A stretch of 64,000 nt of DNA from Semisulcospira habei (GCA_036245525.1 BTPG01000005.1:179618698-179682697); one strand, 5' to 3'; numbered from the stretch's first letter, positions 23,428 to 34,109 are shown. A program made the numbers and translations. Notes: generated by a model not told the origin, from the letters alone.

Positions 23428-23525
23428 GGCCATCGGGCCGACGTCATCCGCCGTTGGCCCGCACACGGCCGTGCGAGGGCCAACGGCGGCCGACGTCGGC
23501 CCGATGGCCTTTTGCGCATTGGATA
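23428..23525. mobile_element. Family E palindromic MITE
   Basis: GGCCATCGGGCCGACGTCAT to ACGTCGGCCCGATGGCC then TTTTGCGCATTGG; the arms are nearly perfect around CACGGCCGTGCG. Confidence 0.8.
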
Positions 23526-23754
23526 ATCTTCGACACAAAGGCCCGGCAAGATTCCCAGCAACTTGGACAAAGACCCTAATCTGAAGGGTTCACAAACATC
23601 ATCTCCAATGTTCACCCTTGTCAATACACTTCTATTAATATTTCACCTCCTATATGGAAATGTCAATAGCAAAGGGGTTTCGTACAACGGCAATCCCTTT
23701 GCAGCGCCAAAATCAAACAGTTCACACTTTGATTTGTTATTGACTGTCTAGCAT

Positions 23755-23850
23755 GAAAAGAGAATGACCGTGTCAGTTCAAGAGTAGTGCCTGATTAGGC
23801 ACTACCATTGATTTTGTATTACGGTCGATCCATCTCAGCGCTGGAAACCG
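23755..23850. mobile_element. Family A relic with short hairpin
   Basis: GAATGACCGTGTCAGTTCAAG, then AGTGCCTGATTAGGCACT, then TTACGGTCGATCCATCTC; the GGCGCC apex is deleted symmetrically. Confidence 0.5.
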
Positions 23851-24000
23851 TCAAATGAATACAAAATGGGTGTGCAAGGAGTTGGTCCAGAGTCGAACCC
23901 TGTGTGTACTTTATTCACAGAGCATGCGGGGACTAAAACAATACTCTTTCCAGCGTTCTTGCTCCGAACTCTTAACTCTGCCTGCTTCACAGAAAAGTCG

Positions 24001-24075
24001 ACAGCAACAACAACAGCAGCAGCAACAGCAACAGCAACAACAGCAACAACAACAGCAGAAACAACAACAAAAATA
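24001..24075. repeat. (CAA/CAG)n repeat
   Basis: Mixed CAA/CAG triplets that read as polyglutamine in one frame; no surrounding coding evidence. Confidence 0.93.
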
Positions 24076-24329
24076 AATAAAACTACCTCCAATGGCTTAC
24101 ATACAAACCTAAATAATCTCGTGTTCTAGATCTTACTTTGATTTTTCAACAAGCATTGCCTGGAATACAGAATTTCTGCATGCCTTACGGAAAACAATGA
24201 CAATAACAACACCAGCAACAGAAACAAGAAATTCACTTTACAGAGCTACATACATACAAAAAAGTGTCATTTGGACTAACTTTACTCTGTGATTTCTCAA
24301 TAGTGACGGTCTATAGCACAGACTTCCCT

Positions 24330-25000
24330 CACACGTGCCTAACAAGAAAGAAGGGCGTTTAATTGACCCTATTCCGGACAATAATATTTAGACACAATTG
24401 ATTTTGTCTGGGGCTCGACGTCTGCCGATTACTCCCCCTTTCTGCACACCATTTTGGATGGACAGAGAGACATGTACATTTCCTCCAATAATCAAAGCAT
24501 TATTAACCCGTTCCGGACGGTGTGAGCTTCACAGCTGCAAGAGGCATAGATCCTCATGAGCTCCCGCACATGCAGAGGCTCATGAGGATCTATACCTCTT
24601 ACAGATCCATTTTTACGTGGAAGACGAATTCAAAAGCTACGAATAGTCAATCCAATAATTAAGACATTATTAGCCTGTTTGGACACAGCAAACGAGATTA
24701 ATTAATCCACACACAGTCACATGCCCAGATTCTCAGGAGCACCCGCAGATGCGAAGACTCACGTGGATCAATGCGTCTTGTGGACCCATATTTCGTGGAC
24801 AAAGAAAAATATGCCGAACTCCCCCAATAATCAAGCAATTTTAATTTGTTTAAAGACACAAAACACTTTTGTATGGGGCAAAATACAAAAGGAATAGCTC
24901 ACACATCATCATAAGCCCCAGACACAGCAGAAAATACGCCTCTTGTTGTTTTTCTCCAATTTAGATGGAAATCTAATGAGAGATCGATAGTAACCCAGAC
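24330..25000. repeat. Decayed tandem array of B-like units, about 170 bp period
   Basis: CCAATAATCAAAGCATTATTA at 24485 recurs as CCAATAATTAAGACATTATTA (24653) and CCAATAATCAAGCAATTTTAA (24825). The unit at 24503-24607 still has a B hairpin (GCAAGAGGCATAGATCCTCA). Confidence 0.6.
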
Positions 25001-25147
25001 ATATAGTGGCACGAAATCGAACGGAACTCTTCTATGAGAAGATTTCTGATGAGTAGGGTGGAGCGCGTATGGACCTAGCGCATATATATCATCTTGAATG
25101 AACAGACGGAGAGAGAGAGAGACTATGCGAAATGTTTCATGCTAATT

Positions 25148-25314
25148 TATTACCTCATTCAGCCCGGGGCACGTATTTCCCAAATTTTGGAGGCGTCCTC
25201 TAACGACTATGCGCCTGTTGCAGGAGATGGATCGCCAAGCTGATCTGGCACTACCCTTGAATTATCATGGTAGACCTATATCCAGCTGTAGTGCGTCAGG
25301 GCTGAATGGGTTAA
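25148..25314. mobile_element. Family A MITE with one arm deleted
   Basis: Reverse orientation: TTACCTCATTCAGCCCGGGG to CAGGGCTGAATGGGTTAA. After GGAGATGGATC the sequence jumps to GCCAAGCTGATCTGGC, removing one arm and the apex. Confidence 0.8.
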
Positions 25315-25629
25315 TGCCTGTTGGACCACATACCGCGAGAAGCAAAGGCCGTCCTGTCATTAGTCCCCGCAGACGCGGCACTATGCTTCCCGCTGGTAAT
25401 TTAGGTAGACAGAGACAAATATTAATGCTTCTGCCATAATCAGGGAGTTATCAAGGGCGGTTATGCCGCCAGCTAAACCGTATCTCCCCTGATGTGAAAA
25501 CCCGGAACACAGTGATGTCGTTATTTGAAGAAAGGTCACTTTGTAGGTTCGCTAGTGTGGAGAAAGGCATCAGTCCTAACTCAGATTTTATATCTGCCAG
25601 AGACTTGCTTTCTGCTCCATAGAGGTCAC

Positions 25630-26012
25630 ACAGTTGTCCACATTGCATACCAAGAACCTCAGGAGAATACTCAAGATATTTTGGCCAAACAAAATCTCCA
25701 ACGAAGACCTACTGTCCCGCTGCAAAACAAGAAGACATCGCCACAACAATCATGAAAAGACGTTGGCGATGGATTGGACATGTGCTGCGGAGAGAAGACG
25801 GCTCCATCATTAAAACAGCCCTACACTGGACACCAGATGGTAAGAGGAAGAGAGGACGGCCAAAGATCACCTGGCGACAAACGGTGGAACAAGAACTGAA
25901 AAACCACCACCACACCTGGGAAACGATAGGCATACTGGCCCGTGACCGAGTGAAGCGGAGAGATTTCGTTGCTGCCCTATGCGCCTTCGGCGTTACGGGC
26001 AGTAAGTAAGTA
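25630..26012 (+). pseudogene. LINE 3' end, endonuclease-reverse transcriptase C-terminus
   Basis: The plus frame reads about 120 residues including MKRRWRWIGHVLRRED, HWTPDGKRKRGRPKITWR and a WETIGILARDR-x-KRRDFVAALC ending. This is the conserved C-terminal region of non-LTR retrotransposon polyproteins of the RTE/jockey type, downstream of the RT domain. It ends in a stop followed by an (AGTA)n tail at 26000-26013, as expected for a 5'-truncated insertion. The upstream part is frameshifted. It lies antisense to the receptor gene in its 12.5 kb intron. Confidence 0.82.
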
Positions 26013-26043
26013 AGAGACAGGCTTTGAAAAAAAATAGACCACA

Positions 26044-26148
26044 GCAAGCCAAAAGTAATCGGGTCGACGTTGGGCACGGTTGGCCCCGCGCACAGCTATG
26101 CACGGGCCAACTGTGGGTATGTCGACCCGGCGACCTTGTGTACCCTGG
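26044..26148. mobile_element. Family E palindromic MITE, aged
   Basis: GCCAAAAGTAATCGGGTCGACG to GTCGACCCGGCGACC; core GGCCCCGCGCACAGCTATGC. Confidence 0.65.
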
Positions 26149-26245
26149 AACAGTCCATCCCTATCCATGCATGCTCTTTCATACCCCGCAACAAATTCGT
26201 GATGCTTACGCGTGAGTATGCTAATAAAGTTTATCTTGAACTTAA

Positions 26246-26457
26246 ACTGTTGTTAACCCCTTCACTGCCGAGAAAATGTGAACACGATTCAACTGCAAAA
26301 GACACAGATCCGACTGCGGGGGCTCATGAGGATCTATGTCTCTAGCTGAGACCAATTTGTATCCATGTTTCTGGGACGGTAGTGGCTTTTGGTCGTTGAA
26401 TGAACAAGTACCTAAGAAACAAAAATGTTCGCCGCACAGTGGTAGTGAAGGGTTTAA
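26246..26457. mobile_element. Family B MITE, reverse orientation, one hairpin arm deleted
   Basis: TTAACCCCTTCACTGCCGAG to GGTAGTGAAGGGTTTAA. CAGATCCGACTGCGGGGGCTCATG shows loss of most of the left hairpin arm. Its right TTAA is also the left TTAA of the next element. Confidence 0.82.
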
Positions 26458-26670
26458 CTCATTCAGCCCGACGGCCGTATTTCGTCAGACATTTTGGAGG
26501 CGTCATCTAATGACTATGCACCAGTTGCAGGAGATGGATCGGCCATGATATTTCAAGGGCAGTGCCAGATTAGCTTGGCGCCGACAGGCGCCAAGCTAAT
26601 CTTGCACTGCCCTTGAATTATCATGGTGGACCCATCTCCTGCTGTAAGGGCGTCAGGGCTGAATGGGTTA
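26454..26670. mobile_element. Family A hairpin MITE, reverse orientation
   Basis: TTAACTCATTCAGCCCGACG to GGGCTGAATGGGTTA; full hairpin with loop GACA. The shared TTAA at 26454-26457 shows insertion into the end of the preceding B element or the reverse. Confidence 0.88.
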
Positions 26671-26694
26671 CAGGGATGGTCAGTTGGTGGTCTA

Positions 26695-26696
<2 letters not shown>

Positions 26697-26787
<91 letters not shown>
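26697..26787. repeat. (GT)n microsatellite
   Basis: Pure GT tract. Confidence 0.97.
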
Positions 26788-26790
<3 letters not shown>

Positions 26791-26799
26791 CGGCAAATA

Positions 26800-27290
26800 A
26801 TGTTTTGTCCAAATAGTCCAGTTCAAATTTTGTTTAATATCAAACACAAATTGTATTCTACGAATGAAGCAAAAGCATCCTTTTACTTTCGCTTTTTCCA
26901 TTTCCAAGAGTATCAAAGCTTCGTACAATTGTATATCGGAGACGCATCGGATTTCTATGCCCCAGAGATGAGAGATGCCTGTGACACGGCAAGGTGAAAG
27001 GGAGAGAATTTAGTCGATGGAAGAGGCCGCGCAGAATTTTCATTATCCTCTCTTTCTTTGGGTTGGACTAGATCAATGGTACGGTGGAGTGAAAACAGAA
27101 GGGAACGAGAGCTGGAGGAACACAGATATACTTAGCAGCGACCCTTGACAGCGAAAGGGCCTATAATTCATGTAGCCTGCCGCTGTGTCTCATGAGGGTC
27201 TCTGCCAGAAAAACAAACCATTTGTCTCTATAACCCAAGGGAGCACACTGTTGCCGGAATGGTCTGCACAGAATTGAGTACAAATCAAAG
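26800..27290. other. Nothing recognised
   Basis: Mixed sequence with no supported gene; a faint B-like scrap lies near 27170-27210. Confidence 0.4.
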
Positions 27291-27295
27291 GAAAA

Positions 27296-27350
27296 TTGAA
27301 TGGTCGAACGTCACAGCTCAAGGGTAGTGCTTGATTAGCTTGGCGCCTAT
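27296..27350. mobile_element. Family A single arm
   Basis: GGTCGAACGTCACAGCTCAAG to TTAGCTTGGCGCCTAT; no second arm. Confidence 0.5.
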
Positions 27351-27443
27351 CCACAGCCTAAGTGTGTTTCCGCTGAACAAGAAATTGTCGAGTAGAAGAG
27401 AGCTCGCCATGCGTCGGTCGCTGACCTCAAAACCGCGACGCTG

Positions 27444-27658
27444 GTTAACTCATTCTACCCCAACACCGAAATCCTTAAATTTTGCCGTTGTCCTCTGAAG
27501 ACTGCATTGCAGTGCAGGACACAGATCGACCATGATAGTTCAAGGGTGATGCCAGAATAGCTTGGCGCCCATAGGCGCCAAGCTATTCTGGCATCACTCT
27601 TGAACTATCATGGTCGATCCTTATCTTGCTGTGGTGTGTCTGGGGTAGAATGAGTTAA
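27444..27658. mobile_element. Family A TTAA hairpin MITE, complete
   Basis: TTAACTCATTCTACCCCAAC to GGGGTAGAATGAGTTAA, loop CATA. One of the most intact TACCCC-type copies and very similar to 7387-7601. Confidence 0.9.
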
Positions 27659-27773
27659 AGTGGGACCGGAAGGAAAAGTCATTCCAGCAGTGAAACTATG
27701 TGTCTGTAGGAGGCACAGACCTCAGTCTCCCGCTCCACCCTATAGGTGTGAACTTTGCACGCGTTTAGCGATT

Positions 27774-28018
27774 TGTTTTTGGTATCAGCAGACGTGTTGT
27801 TTCACCATGTTTTTGGTATCAGCAGACGCGTTGTTTCACCATGTTTTTGGTATCAGCAGACGCGTTGTTTCACCATGTTTTTGGTATCAGCAGACGCGTT
27901 GTTTCACCATGTTTTGGTATCAGCAGACGCGTTGTTTCACCATGTTTTTGGTATCAGCAGACGCGTTGTTTCACCATGTTTTTGGTATCAGCAGACGCGT
28001 TGTTTCACCATGTTTTTG
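27774..28018. repeat. 34-bp minisatellite, about 7 copies
   Basis: Unit TTTTTGGTATCAGCAGACGC + GTTGTTTCACCATG. The 34-base period breaks the reading frame, so the apparent repeat proteins are artefacts. Confidence 0.95.
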
Positions 28019-28377
28019 TACGTACAAATAAAAACAATTGCAGCGAAATCTTGAACAAACGGGAATGAATGAATGAATAAATGAACAGCAGGCTGCAGGA
28101 CTGAAGTGGTGAGAATACATGTCAATTGCTGACGGTTACACTACTTGGCCAATTTGTAAGAGTCATCCCACGTAGATCACTATCAGCCAAATCTATGCTT
28201 GTTCTGGCACACACGCAAAGAACTTCAATAAAAATGAAGGCCGAAGACAGCAGGCGAATCCGAACCACAAAAGCACCCAAACATGCAAGCACAGAACCCA
28301 CGCTGGTCCTGATATCCGGCAAAGACAACACACCCTCACATTCCTTCCTGTTGAGGAACTCAGATGTCAGTCAGTGG

Positions 28378-28449
28378 TATCAGCAAGAGGCATAGATTTT
28401 CATGAGCCCCCGCAACTGCGGGGGCTCATGATTTATGTCTCTTCCAGAT
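28378..28449. mobile_element. Family B hairpin core
   Basis: GCAAGAGGCATAGATTTTCA hairpin with GCAACTGCGG apex; termini not identified. Confidence 0.65.
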
Positions 28450-28840
28450 GAGTGATTTTTTGCTGGGGACTGATCCGAGTAGACAGGTCGCTGACTGGTG
28501 GTCTTCGTTTTCGAAGAGAAGGGTTATCAAAACAGGCTGGAACGGAGAAAAACTGTTGATTTTTATCCTCCGGAACGCGGGGATTTCTATGGTCAAGGCA
28601 AGTAAACAGAACCCGCTTGCCCTGCCTTTCCCCTCTCACTTCTTCCCCGCCATGAGATGGCCTAAGTTGCCTGCTCGGCGATAAACCCAAATAACTAACT
28701 AACTAACTCTCACTTCTTCCGTGGAAGAGAGGAAAATATAGTCAAGGAAGGTAGAATGGATAGGTCACACACCAAGCACACATCTCGGGAGGACAAAAAT
28801 GCCAGCCGGTGGTTTGAAAGAAACAGCGCTGATCGGTCCG

Positions 28841-29062
28841 CTTGACTCATTCAACTCCCAGACACGCCACGGCAAGACTGATATGGATCGAGCGTGACAG
28901 TTCAAGGCGTTGTGCCAGAATAGCTTGGCGCCCATAGGCGCCAAGCTATTTTGGCACAACCCTTGAACTATGAGGCTCGATCTGTTTCCAGAAGTGTAAT
29001 ACAGTCTTCAGGGAGGCAACTTCAACATTTGCGGATTTAGGTCCTGGAGCAGAATAAGTTAA
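28841..29062. mobile_element. Family A hairpin MITE (CAACTCC termini)
   Basis: CTTGACTCATTCAACTCCCAG to GGAGCAGAATAAGTTAA. Sister of the copy at 35149-35362, both with GAGCGTGACAG arms. Confidence 0.83.
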
Positions 29063-29130
29063 ACTGAAGTTCAACGGAAATAATAACACTGGTTTTCAGT
29101 TCAGTAAAATAAGAATTGGTTTCCATAAAT

Positions 29131-29399
29131 TTAACCTCTTAATTGTCGGAGCAAAGGTGAACGCTACCCAGTTGCAAGAGACATAAATCCTCAAGAGCCC
29201 CCCCCCCCCCATACCCCCCCCCAACAACCCCCCCTTCCCACCCCGCATTCGCGGGGGCTCATGAGGATTTATGTCTCTAGCTAGTTCAATGTTCTTGTTG
29301 TCCCATAATCAACTATGTTCTTCATGCGGATTTCGGTCAGTGTGCAGTCAGGGTCGCTTCAGGCGCGAAATTCGTCATCACAGGCAGCGACCGGGTTAA
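29131..29399. mobile_element. Family B-prime TTAA hairpin MITE with C-run insertion
   Basis: TTAACCTCTTAATTGTCGGA to GGCAGCGACCGGGTTAA. The hairpin GAGACATAAATCCTCA is interrupted at its apex by an expanded C-rich stretch (29200-29245). Confidence 0.8.
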
Positions 29400-29559
29400 G
29401 GCATTTTCCCTAGCGAACAAAATGTAATCGGCCAGTCATCAAGTTTTGCAGCACAGCCCACGCAACTAAATACTTAACCCCCCACACAAAAATTAATTAT
29501 CCCTCAAGGCCTCCTCGTTAGCGTGTGTTTCTTCTCTAGGAAAATGTCTGTTGTAATTA

Positions 29560-29609
29560 TACAGTGAACTGCGGATGTATGATATCGCCAGGGGACCCAC
29601 CATGTCATG
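29560..29609. mobile_element. Pogo-like MITE fragment
   Basis: ATACAGTGAACTGCGGATGT then GCCAGGGGACCCA, like the left end at 19448; cut off by the family A element at 29610. Confidence 0.5.
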
Positions 29610-29825
29610 TTAACTCATTCAGCCCGACGACCGTATTTCCCAAATTTTAGGAGGCGTCATCTAATGGCTATGCACCTTGTTGCAGGAGATGGATCGACCA
29701 TGATAATTCAAGGGCAGTGCCAGATTAGTTTGGCGCCGACAGGCGCCAAGCTAATCTGGCGCTACCCTTGAATTATCATGGTCGACCCATCTCCTGCTGT
29801 AGTGCGTCAGGGCTGAATGGGTTAA
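29610..29825. mobile_element. Family A TTAA hairpin MITE
   Basis: TTAACTCATTCAGCCCGACG to CAGGGCTGAATGGGTTAA, loop GACA. It shares its right TTAA (29822-29825) with the following family B element. Confidence 0.9.
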
Positions 29826-30477
29826 CCCCATCACTGCCAGTGGACTCAGACAGTGTCGGTTTAGAAATTAATTGTAAATTCAACGCCAAAGAGTTCCAGC
29901 CGTCAAAAGAACATGGATACAAAATGGTTTCAGAAGGTTCACGGTTCACTTCGCGCATCTAACACCTTACCGCCTGGCACACACCCTTGTCAGCAACCAC
30001 ACTGCAAAGCATGTCCGTACATCAACACAGTCCTCCGTCATCACCGGGCCGTAATCTTTCACTGTCTACCGATCATTCACATGCCAGTCATCAGATATTG
30101 TCTATGTCCTCTCATGTTCTCACTGCCCAAAGATGCTGTGGGTGGGGAAGCCATATACCGTACACTCCCCGAACGCCGCTGCGAGGAGCATGTTCGTTCG
30201 ATCCGCCTCGGATACAACAACTAGGTTGGACGTCATTTCAACGAACCTCCTCATAACCTCACACATTTCAGCATACGCATCCTTTGGCAAAATACATCCC
30301 ACTTCATCCGCCGCAAAATGACAGAATCCTTTTTCGCGGACAGGCTTGGCATTACCATCCGCGCAGCTTGAACATTCGCTCATCGCCCATGGTGCCAGAC
30401 TTGACCTCACTGTTGATACTTGATCACGCTACGGTTGATACTTGATGCTACCGTTGCACTGATTACTATGTGTGTGC

Positions 30478-30479
<2 letters not shown>

Positions 30480-30515
<36 letters not shown>
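30480..30515. repeat. (GT)n microsatellite
   Basis: Short GT tract inside the Penelope-like insert. Confidence 0.95.
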
Positions 30516-30516
<1 letters not shown>

Positions 30517-30690
30517 TGTGTATGCATGTACGTGAGTGGCAGCAGGCACGAGTGAATGCGAATGTATGCAGTGACGTGTATGTATGTAGACGTAAGTTTT
30601 GTGCTACGTGTTTTGTGCATGTGTATTTGCGTCATTATGTCATTATGTTTTTGTTTTTTACGTCATTCTAAATTTTCTCTATACATTTTA

Positions 30691-31200
30691 GAGGATGCAA
30701 ATGATCGTCTTGTTCTATACCTGCGTATTTCTCTGTGGGCTGGCGATTGGGTGCCTGATAGGCGGGGGCAGGGGATCTAACTGTTTGTCTGTCCAGCGCT
30801 GAGTGATTCCTCTTGGTTTGTGTACAATTCTGCCAGCGCTAGCCTCACCTATCTGGTTTGTGAGTATCTATAACTCGAGGCAAATTGTATCGTTACATTG
30901 TTGTGTAATGTTCTGTGCATCTACTGTGGGAAATCAGGGTATTTACCCGACCAGACATAGTAGTGCACCTTCGTGTTTGTGTATGTATGTTTCTCCTGCC
31001 TACTTCCTACGTTCCGGAGAAAGACATGGGTTATATAAGAGACCTGATGCATTCTTTTAGAGGATGCAAATGATCGTCTTGTTCTATACCTGCGTATTTC
31101 TCTGTGGGCTGGCGATTGGGTGCCTGATAGGCGGGGGCAGGGGATCTAACTGTCTGTCCAGCGCTGAGTGATTCCTCTTGGTTTGTGTACAATTCTCTAT
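30691..31200. repeat. Direct repeat pair, ~145 bp, 369 bp apart
   Basis: GAGGATGCAAATGATCGTCT begins both copies (30691 and 31060). They are almost identical except for a 4-base deletion in the second (CTGTTTGTCTGTCC versus CTGTCTGTCC). Related copies occur at 49980 and 53520-53735. Confidence 0.9.
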
Positions 31201-31208
31201 ACAGCATA

Positions 31209-31298
31209 ACGTCTTTTCTTTCTATCGTGTATTCTTTTATGTTCTACGTTTGTTTCCATGTCACCTGAAGAAGGATCTTTGATCCGAAACGTCGTTCC
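31209..31298 (+). ncRNA. Hammerhead-ribozyme-like core in Penelope-like 3' region
   Basis: CTGAAGA (31265-31271) fits the CUGANGA core. GGATC-TTT-GATCC can form stem II, directly followed by GAAA (31286-31289) and CGTC. An upstream ACGTT (31246) or ACGTC (31209) could supply the stem III partner and cleavage triplet. Penelope-like elements are known to carry hammerheads. Stem I is weak here, so activity is doubtful. Confidence 0.4.
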
Positions 31299-31689
31299 TT
31301 GTATCTAATTTTAAGGGTTTTCAACCTCTATCTTCTGTTTTCCGTTTCAGAAGGAAGCGTGATCTTCGTGATGCACTGCAACTGCGAGGACTCATGAGGA
31401 TCTGTGCAGTTGAGCGGTGTTCAAAGTCTCTCGTCAGTGAATAGGTTAATGAACAAGACACAGAAACGGGATAGTAAAATATGTCCTAACTGCACGTTAC
31501 AGACACGTGGCATATACTAATATTGTAATAACCAGCTACTGGAAGACTAGAAGAACTACTTTTAAATTGTGTCCATACAGGTAGAAGTATAATTATACAA
31601 CGCATTTTCCGATATGTAGAAAAACTAGATTAATAACGTGACATTAATCTATTGATAAACCTTTACAAGAAAAACAGACGGACAATGTC

Positions 31690-31754
31690 AGTAAGCAATG
31701 GTCCTCGGGCCCACGGTGGCCGCAGTGGGCCCGAAAGCGTTTCGCTACTGGGGA
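31690..31754. mobile_element. Family E half element
   Basis: TCGGGCCCACGGTGGCCGCAG followed by GGGCCCGAAAGCGTTTCGC; most of one arm is lost. Confidence 0.55.
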
Positions 31755-32095
31755 CACGTATACCTAGTATACCACTGAGTGACGGAATTAGAACGACCAA
31801 AAAATGACAATGCATCTGGAATGCAGTTTTATTCATTGTGTAGGCTCTGTTGAATGGAAAAGCCAATGACTTCTTCCGAACGAAAATCAAGCGTCATATG
31901 AGTACTTCTGAACCCGGCTAACGACGTGCGCAGCAAACGACTTGCAGATGAGGCCATAACGAAGCACAGATTCTGAACTCATTCAAGTCGCCTCGCATCA
32001 ATAGATGCAAAAAAGTCGTATTGCGTTGCCGGCGGCAACGCTATACGACACTTCCGCAGCTATTAATGCTCGAAGCCTTGAATGATTGTTTTTAT

Positions 32096-32197
32096 TTTAA
32101 TTTTTTTTTTTTTTTTGGGGGGGGGGGGGGCAAGGGGGGGTGCGGGGGGGGGGGGTGCGTGGGGGGGGCGGGGAAGGGGGTATGGGGGGGGGGAGTC
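32096..32197. repeat. Poly(T)/poly(G) low-complexity run
   Basis: T run followed by long G runs with few interruptions; it replaces most of a family B element whose right end survives. Confidence 0.93.
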
Positions 32198-32330
32198 TGT
32201 TGCAGTTGGATCGCCATTCACGTTTTCTCAGTAGTGAAGGGGTTAATCCACTCGAGACACGCCGTATCCCGGCGGACACGCGAGCATAAAGCACATCTCG
32301 ACCGTGAATGTTTTGTTCATGACCGCGGCT
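32198..32330. mobile_element. Family B right end sharing TTAA with a family D relic
   Basis: GTTGCAGTTGGATCGCC...TCAGTAGTGAAGGGGTTAA is the B right end; the same TTAA (32242-32245) begins TTAATCCACTCGAGACACG, a family D left end. Confidence 0.65.
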
Positions 32331-33068
32331 AGCATACAACCAGGTCAGTCCGCCAACTGCGCGCAGGTGATGACAAATGTGCCCAAAAGTCGGTGAGGCC
32401 AGGAGAGTACAAATTCTTCCATTTTGCGAGGCCAAACACCAGATATAACTCAGCAGTGATGTTGTGTTGAATTATGATGGATGCGTCCTGAAGTTGGCAA
32501 GGCCGGGTCCGCATGCTGGATTTGTTTTTGACCTGTATCCGTGCTGAAACGTGCGATGTATCTGGGATAGTCAAACTCGGTCCAAGCAACATGAAAAAAA
32601 AAAAAAAGAAGTAAAAAAGACTGACGGGCATGTTTTGTAGCATGTCCATTGAAAGTCGCACACACAGTTGCAGTGCGCCTGCATTCATCAGTGCTCAGGG
32701 CGTACTCCTTAGGCAACAGCTTCTCCTACCCCCCAATAACCTGCCCGTTCAGGGCCGTCCATTATCATCACTGCTGTCCCGTGGAAGTTAAACCGGAACT
32801 AACCAACCAACCAACCAATTCCCATCAGCAAAAGTATATGACATTTTCAGCACCGCAGCTTGCAAGGGGCTCGACAGAATCTATGCCTCGTGCACACTCA
32901 CCGGTGTTCACTAGAGGACTGCTCCATAGGGTGTGTGCTACTCCGCATGACAGAGCGCTTATTTCAAGCCCCCGCGACTCCTGGCTATCCGGTCTGTGGC
33001 ATCCCATTCATACACTGAAAAAGTGATCCCTGTTGGCTCCTAGGTTTAAAACGATACATATACCGGGT

Positions 33069-33142
33069 CCCGGCAAAAGGCATAGAGCCTCATGAGCCCC
33101 CGCAAATTGCGGGGGCGCATGAGGATCTATGCCTATTGCAGA
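33069..33142. mobile_element. Family B hairpin core
   Basis: CAAAAGGCATAGAGCCTCATG with near-complete complement; one mismatch GGGGGCGCATG. Termini worn. Confidence 0.65.
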
Positions 33143-33263
33143 TGGACCGTCTTTTTGCGGGGGGAGCCAACTTTGTGAGGAGCATGCATGGAATCGGGAT
33201 GACCGATGCGAAAGCGGTTAGCGACGTGAACAAACATGTGGGATTAGAGGATTCAAGCCTGGT

Positions 33264-33360
33264 TGTCATGCTCATTTCGCTTCTAGAGGCAACGGCTATT
33301 GATACGAAGACTCTTCAGCTAAGTACTACGCACAGGCCCATTGGAGATGGACCGACCAAG
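33264..33360 (+). repeat. Dispersed repeat, copy 1
   Basis: GTTGTCATGCTCATTTCGCT...GGAGATGGACCGACC matches 40776-40872 over about 95 bases. Confidence 0.65.
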
Positions 33361-33717
33361 AAGGCAAAAGGGTGACTTTAGATCAAACCGACCCCTCTCA
33401 AAGATGATGAGTTTGGCGCATTGACCAGCTTCAAATCATAATGAATAATTACTTCACGTTTAAAAATGTCTACCCTTGATTTGAGCTATCACAGCACGAT
33501 TTTGCTATTACTTACAGGTGGCGCCCAAAAATAGAAGAGATAGAGTCCTCGTGTATTTATATGCAATACTAAACGAATCCGACGAGCAGTGAGCAGGTCA
33601 TGCAGGGTCAGAGGTAGGGGAGGCAGAGAATGCATGTTGTTTTATTTCACTAAATGATGGTTGTTTTTCTCTTCGAAACAATAGCTGAAACCACACAGGT
33701 CGGAAATAACAGAATAA

Positions 33718-33868
33718 TAATATAGTGCATTTTTTGTTGTTGTTGATTTGTGCTTTGATCACTATATCATTGTGCGTGCTGGGTTCAATTCGCGGCGCTT
33801 TGATCCGATTCGCAGAATTGGGTAAAGCGTTTATATAATAACCGTCATTATCATAATAACCATTTTTA
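33718..33868 (+). mobile_element. SINE copy with GCGGCGCTTTGA core
   Basis: GTGCTGGGTTCAATTCGCGG, GCGCTTTGATCCGATTCGC, AAAGCGTTTATATAATAACC then an AT-rich tail; same family as 17709 and 55858. Confidence 0.7.
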
Positions 33869-34030
33869 TAAAACATGACGTTTAAAAATTGTATGTTTTT
33901 CCCGAGATTTAACATTATCAGCTTGAAAGTAGAGGAAAAAAAAACACGTTCTGCATTTATTAAAAAAAAAACGTACTATGAGCGCCTATTAAGGAAAAGC
34001 AAAAGCATTAACTAGAAGTCGGCGATAATA

Positions 34031-34109
34031 ACTGATTCGATGACGTTCCGCATACGGACAAGCGACTATTTGCCGCGTATCCGGATGCGGCACATCTCGA
34101 ATGAGTTAA
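34031..34109. mobile_element. Family D element, aged
   Basis: CTGATTCGATGACGTTCCGC to GCACATCTCGAATGAGTTAA; left TTAA lost. Confidence 0.65.

Larger units (their letters stand above)
29938..31343 (+). mobile_element. Penelope-like element, 5'-truncated and decayed
   Basis: The 1.4 kb insert begins in a degraded coding part: PPGTHPCQQPHCKACPYI is the cysteine-rich CKTCPHI-type linker of Penelope-like retroelements between reverse transcriptase and the GIY-YIG endonuclease. It is followed by RRCEEHVRSIRLG and HFNEPPHNLTHFSAY fragments typical of the GIY-YIG region, in shifted frames up to about 30390. Beyond lies non-coding sequence with a duplicated 145-base unit and, near the end, CTGAAGAAGG...CCGAAACGTCG. 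No RT domain remains. The target duplication supports a genuine insertion. Confidence 0.8.
29822..31450. mobile_element. Family B MITE split by a Penelope-like insertion
   Basis: Left half 29822-29937 (TTAACCCCATCACTGCCAGT to GGTTTCAGAAGG) and right half 31344-31447 (GTTTCAGAAGGAAGCG to CGTCAGTGAATAGGTTAA) together make one family B element. GTTTCAGAAGG appears on both sides of the insert, an 11-base target duplication. Confidence 0.85.

Noticed and set aside
27660..28068. Repeat protein with FHHVFGISRRVVSPCF units
   Set aside because: The 34-base period cycles through all three frames, so it is a minisatellite rather than a protein repeat.
33136..33375. Small coding gene after a family B hairpin
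   Set aside because: Part of it is a dispersed repeat found again at 40776 without an open frame.
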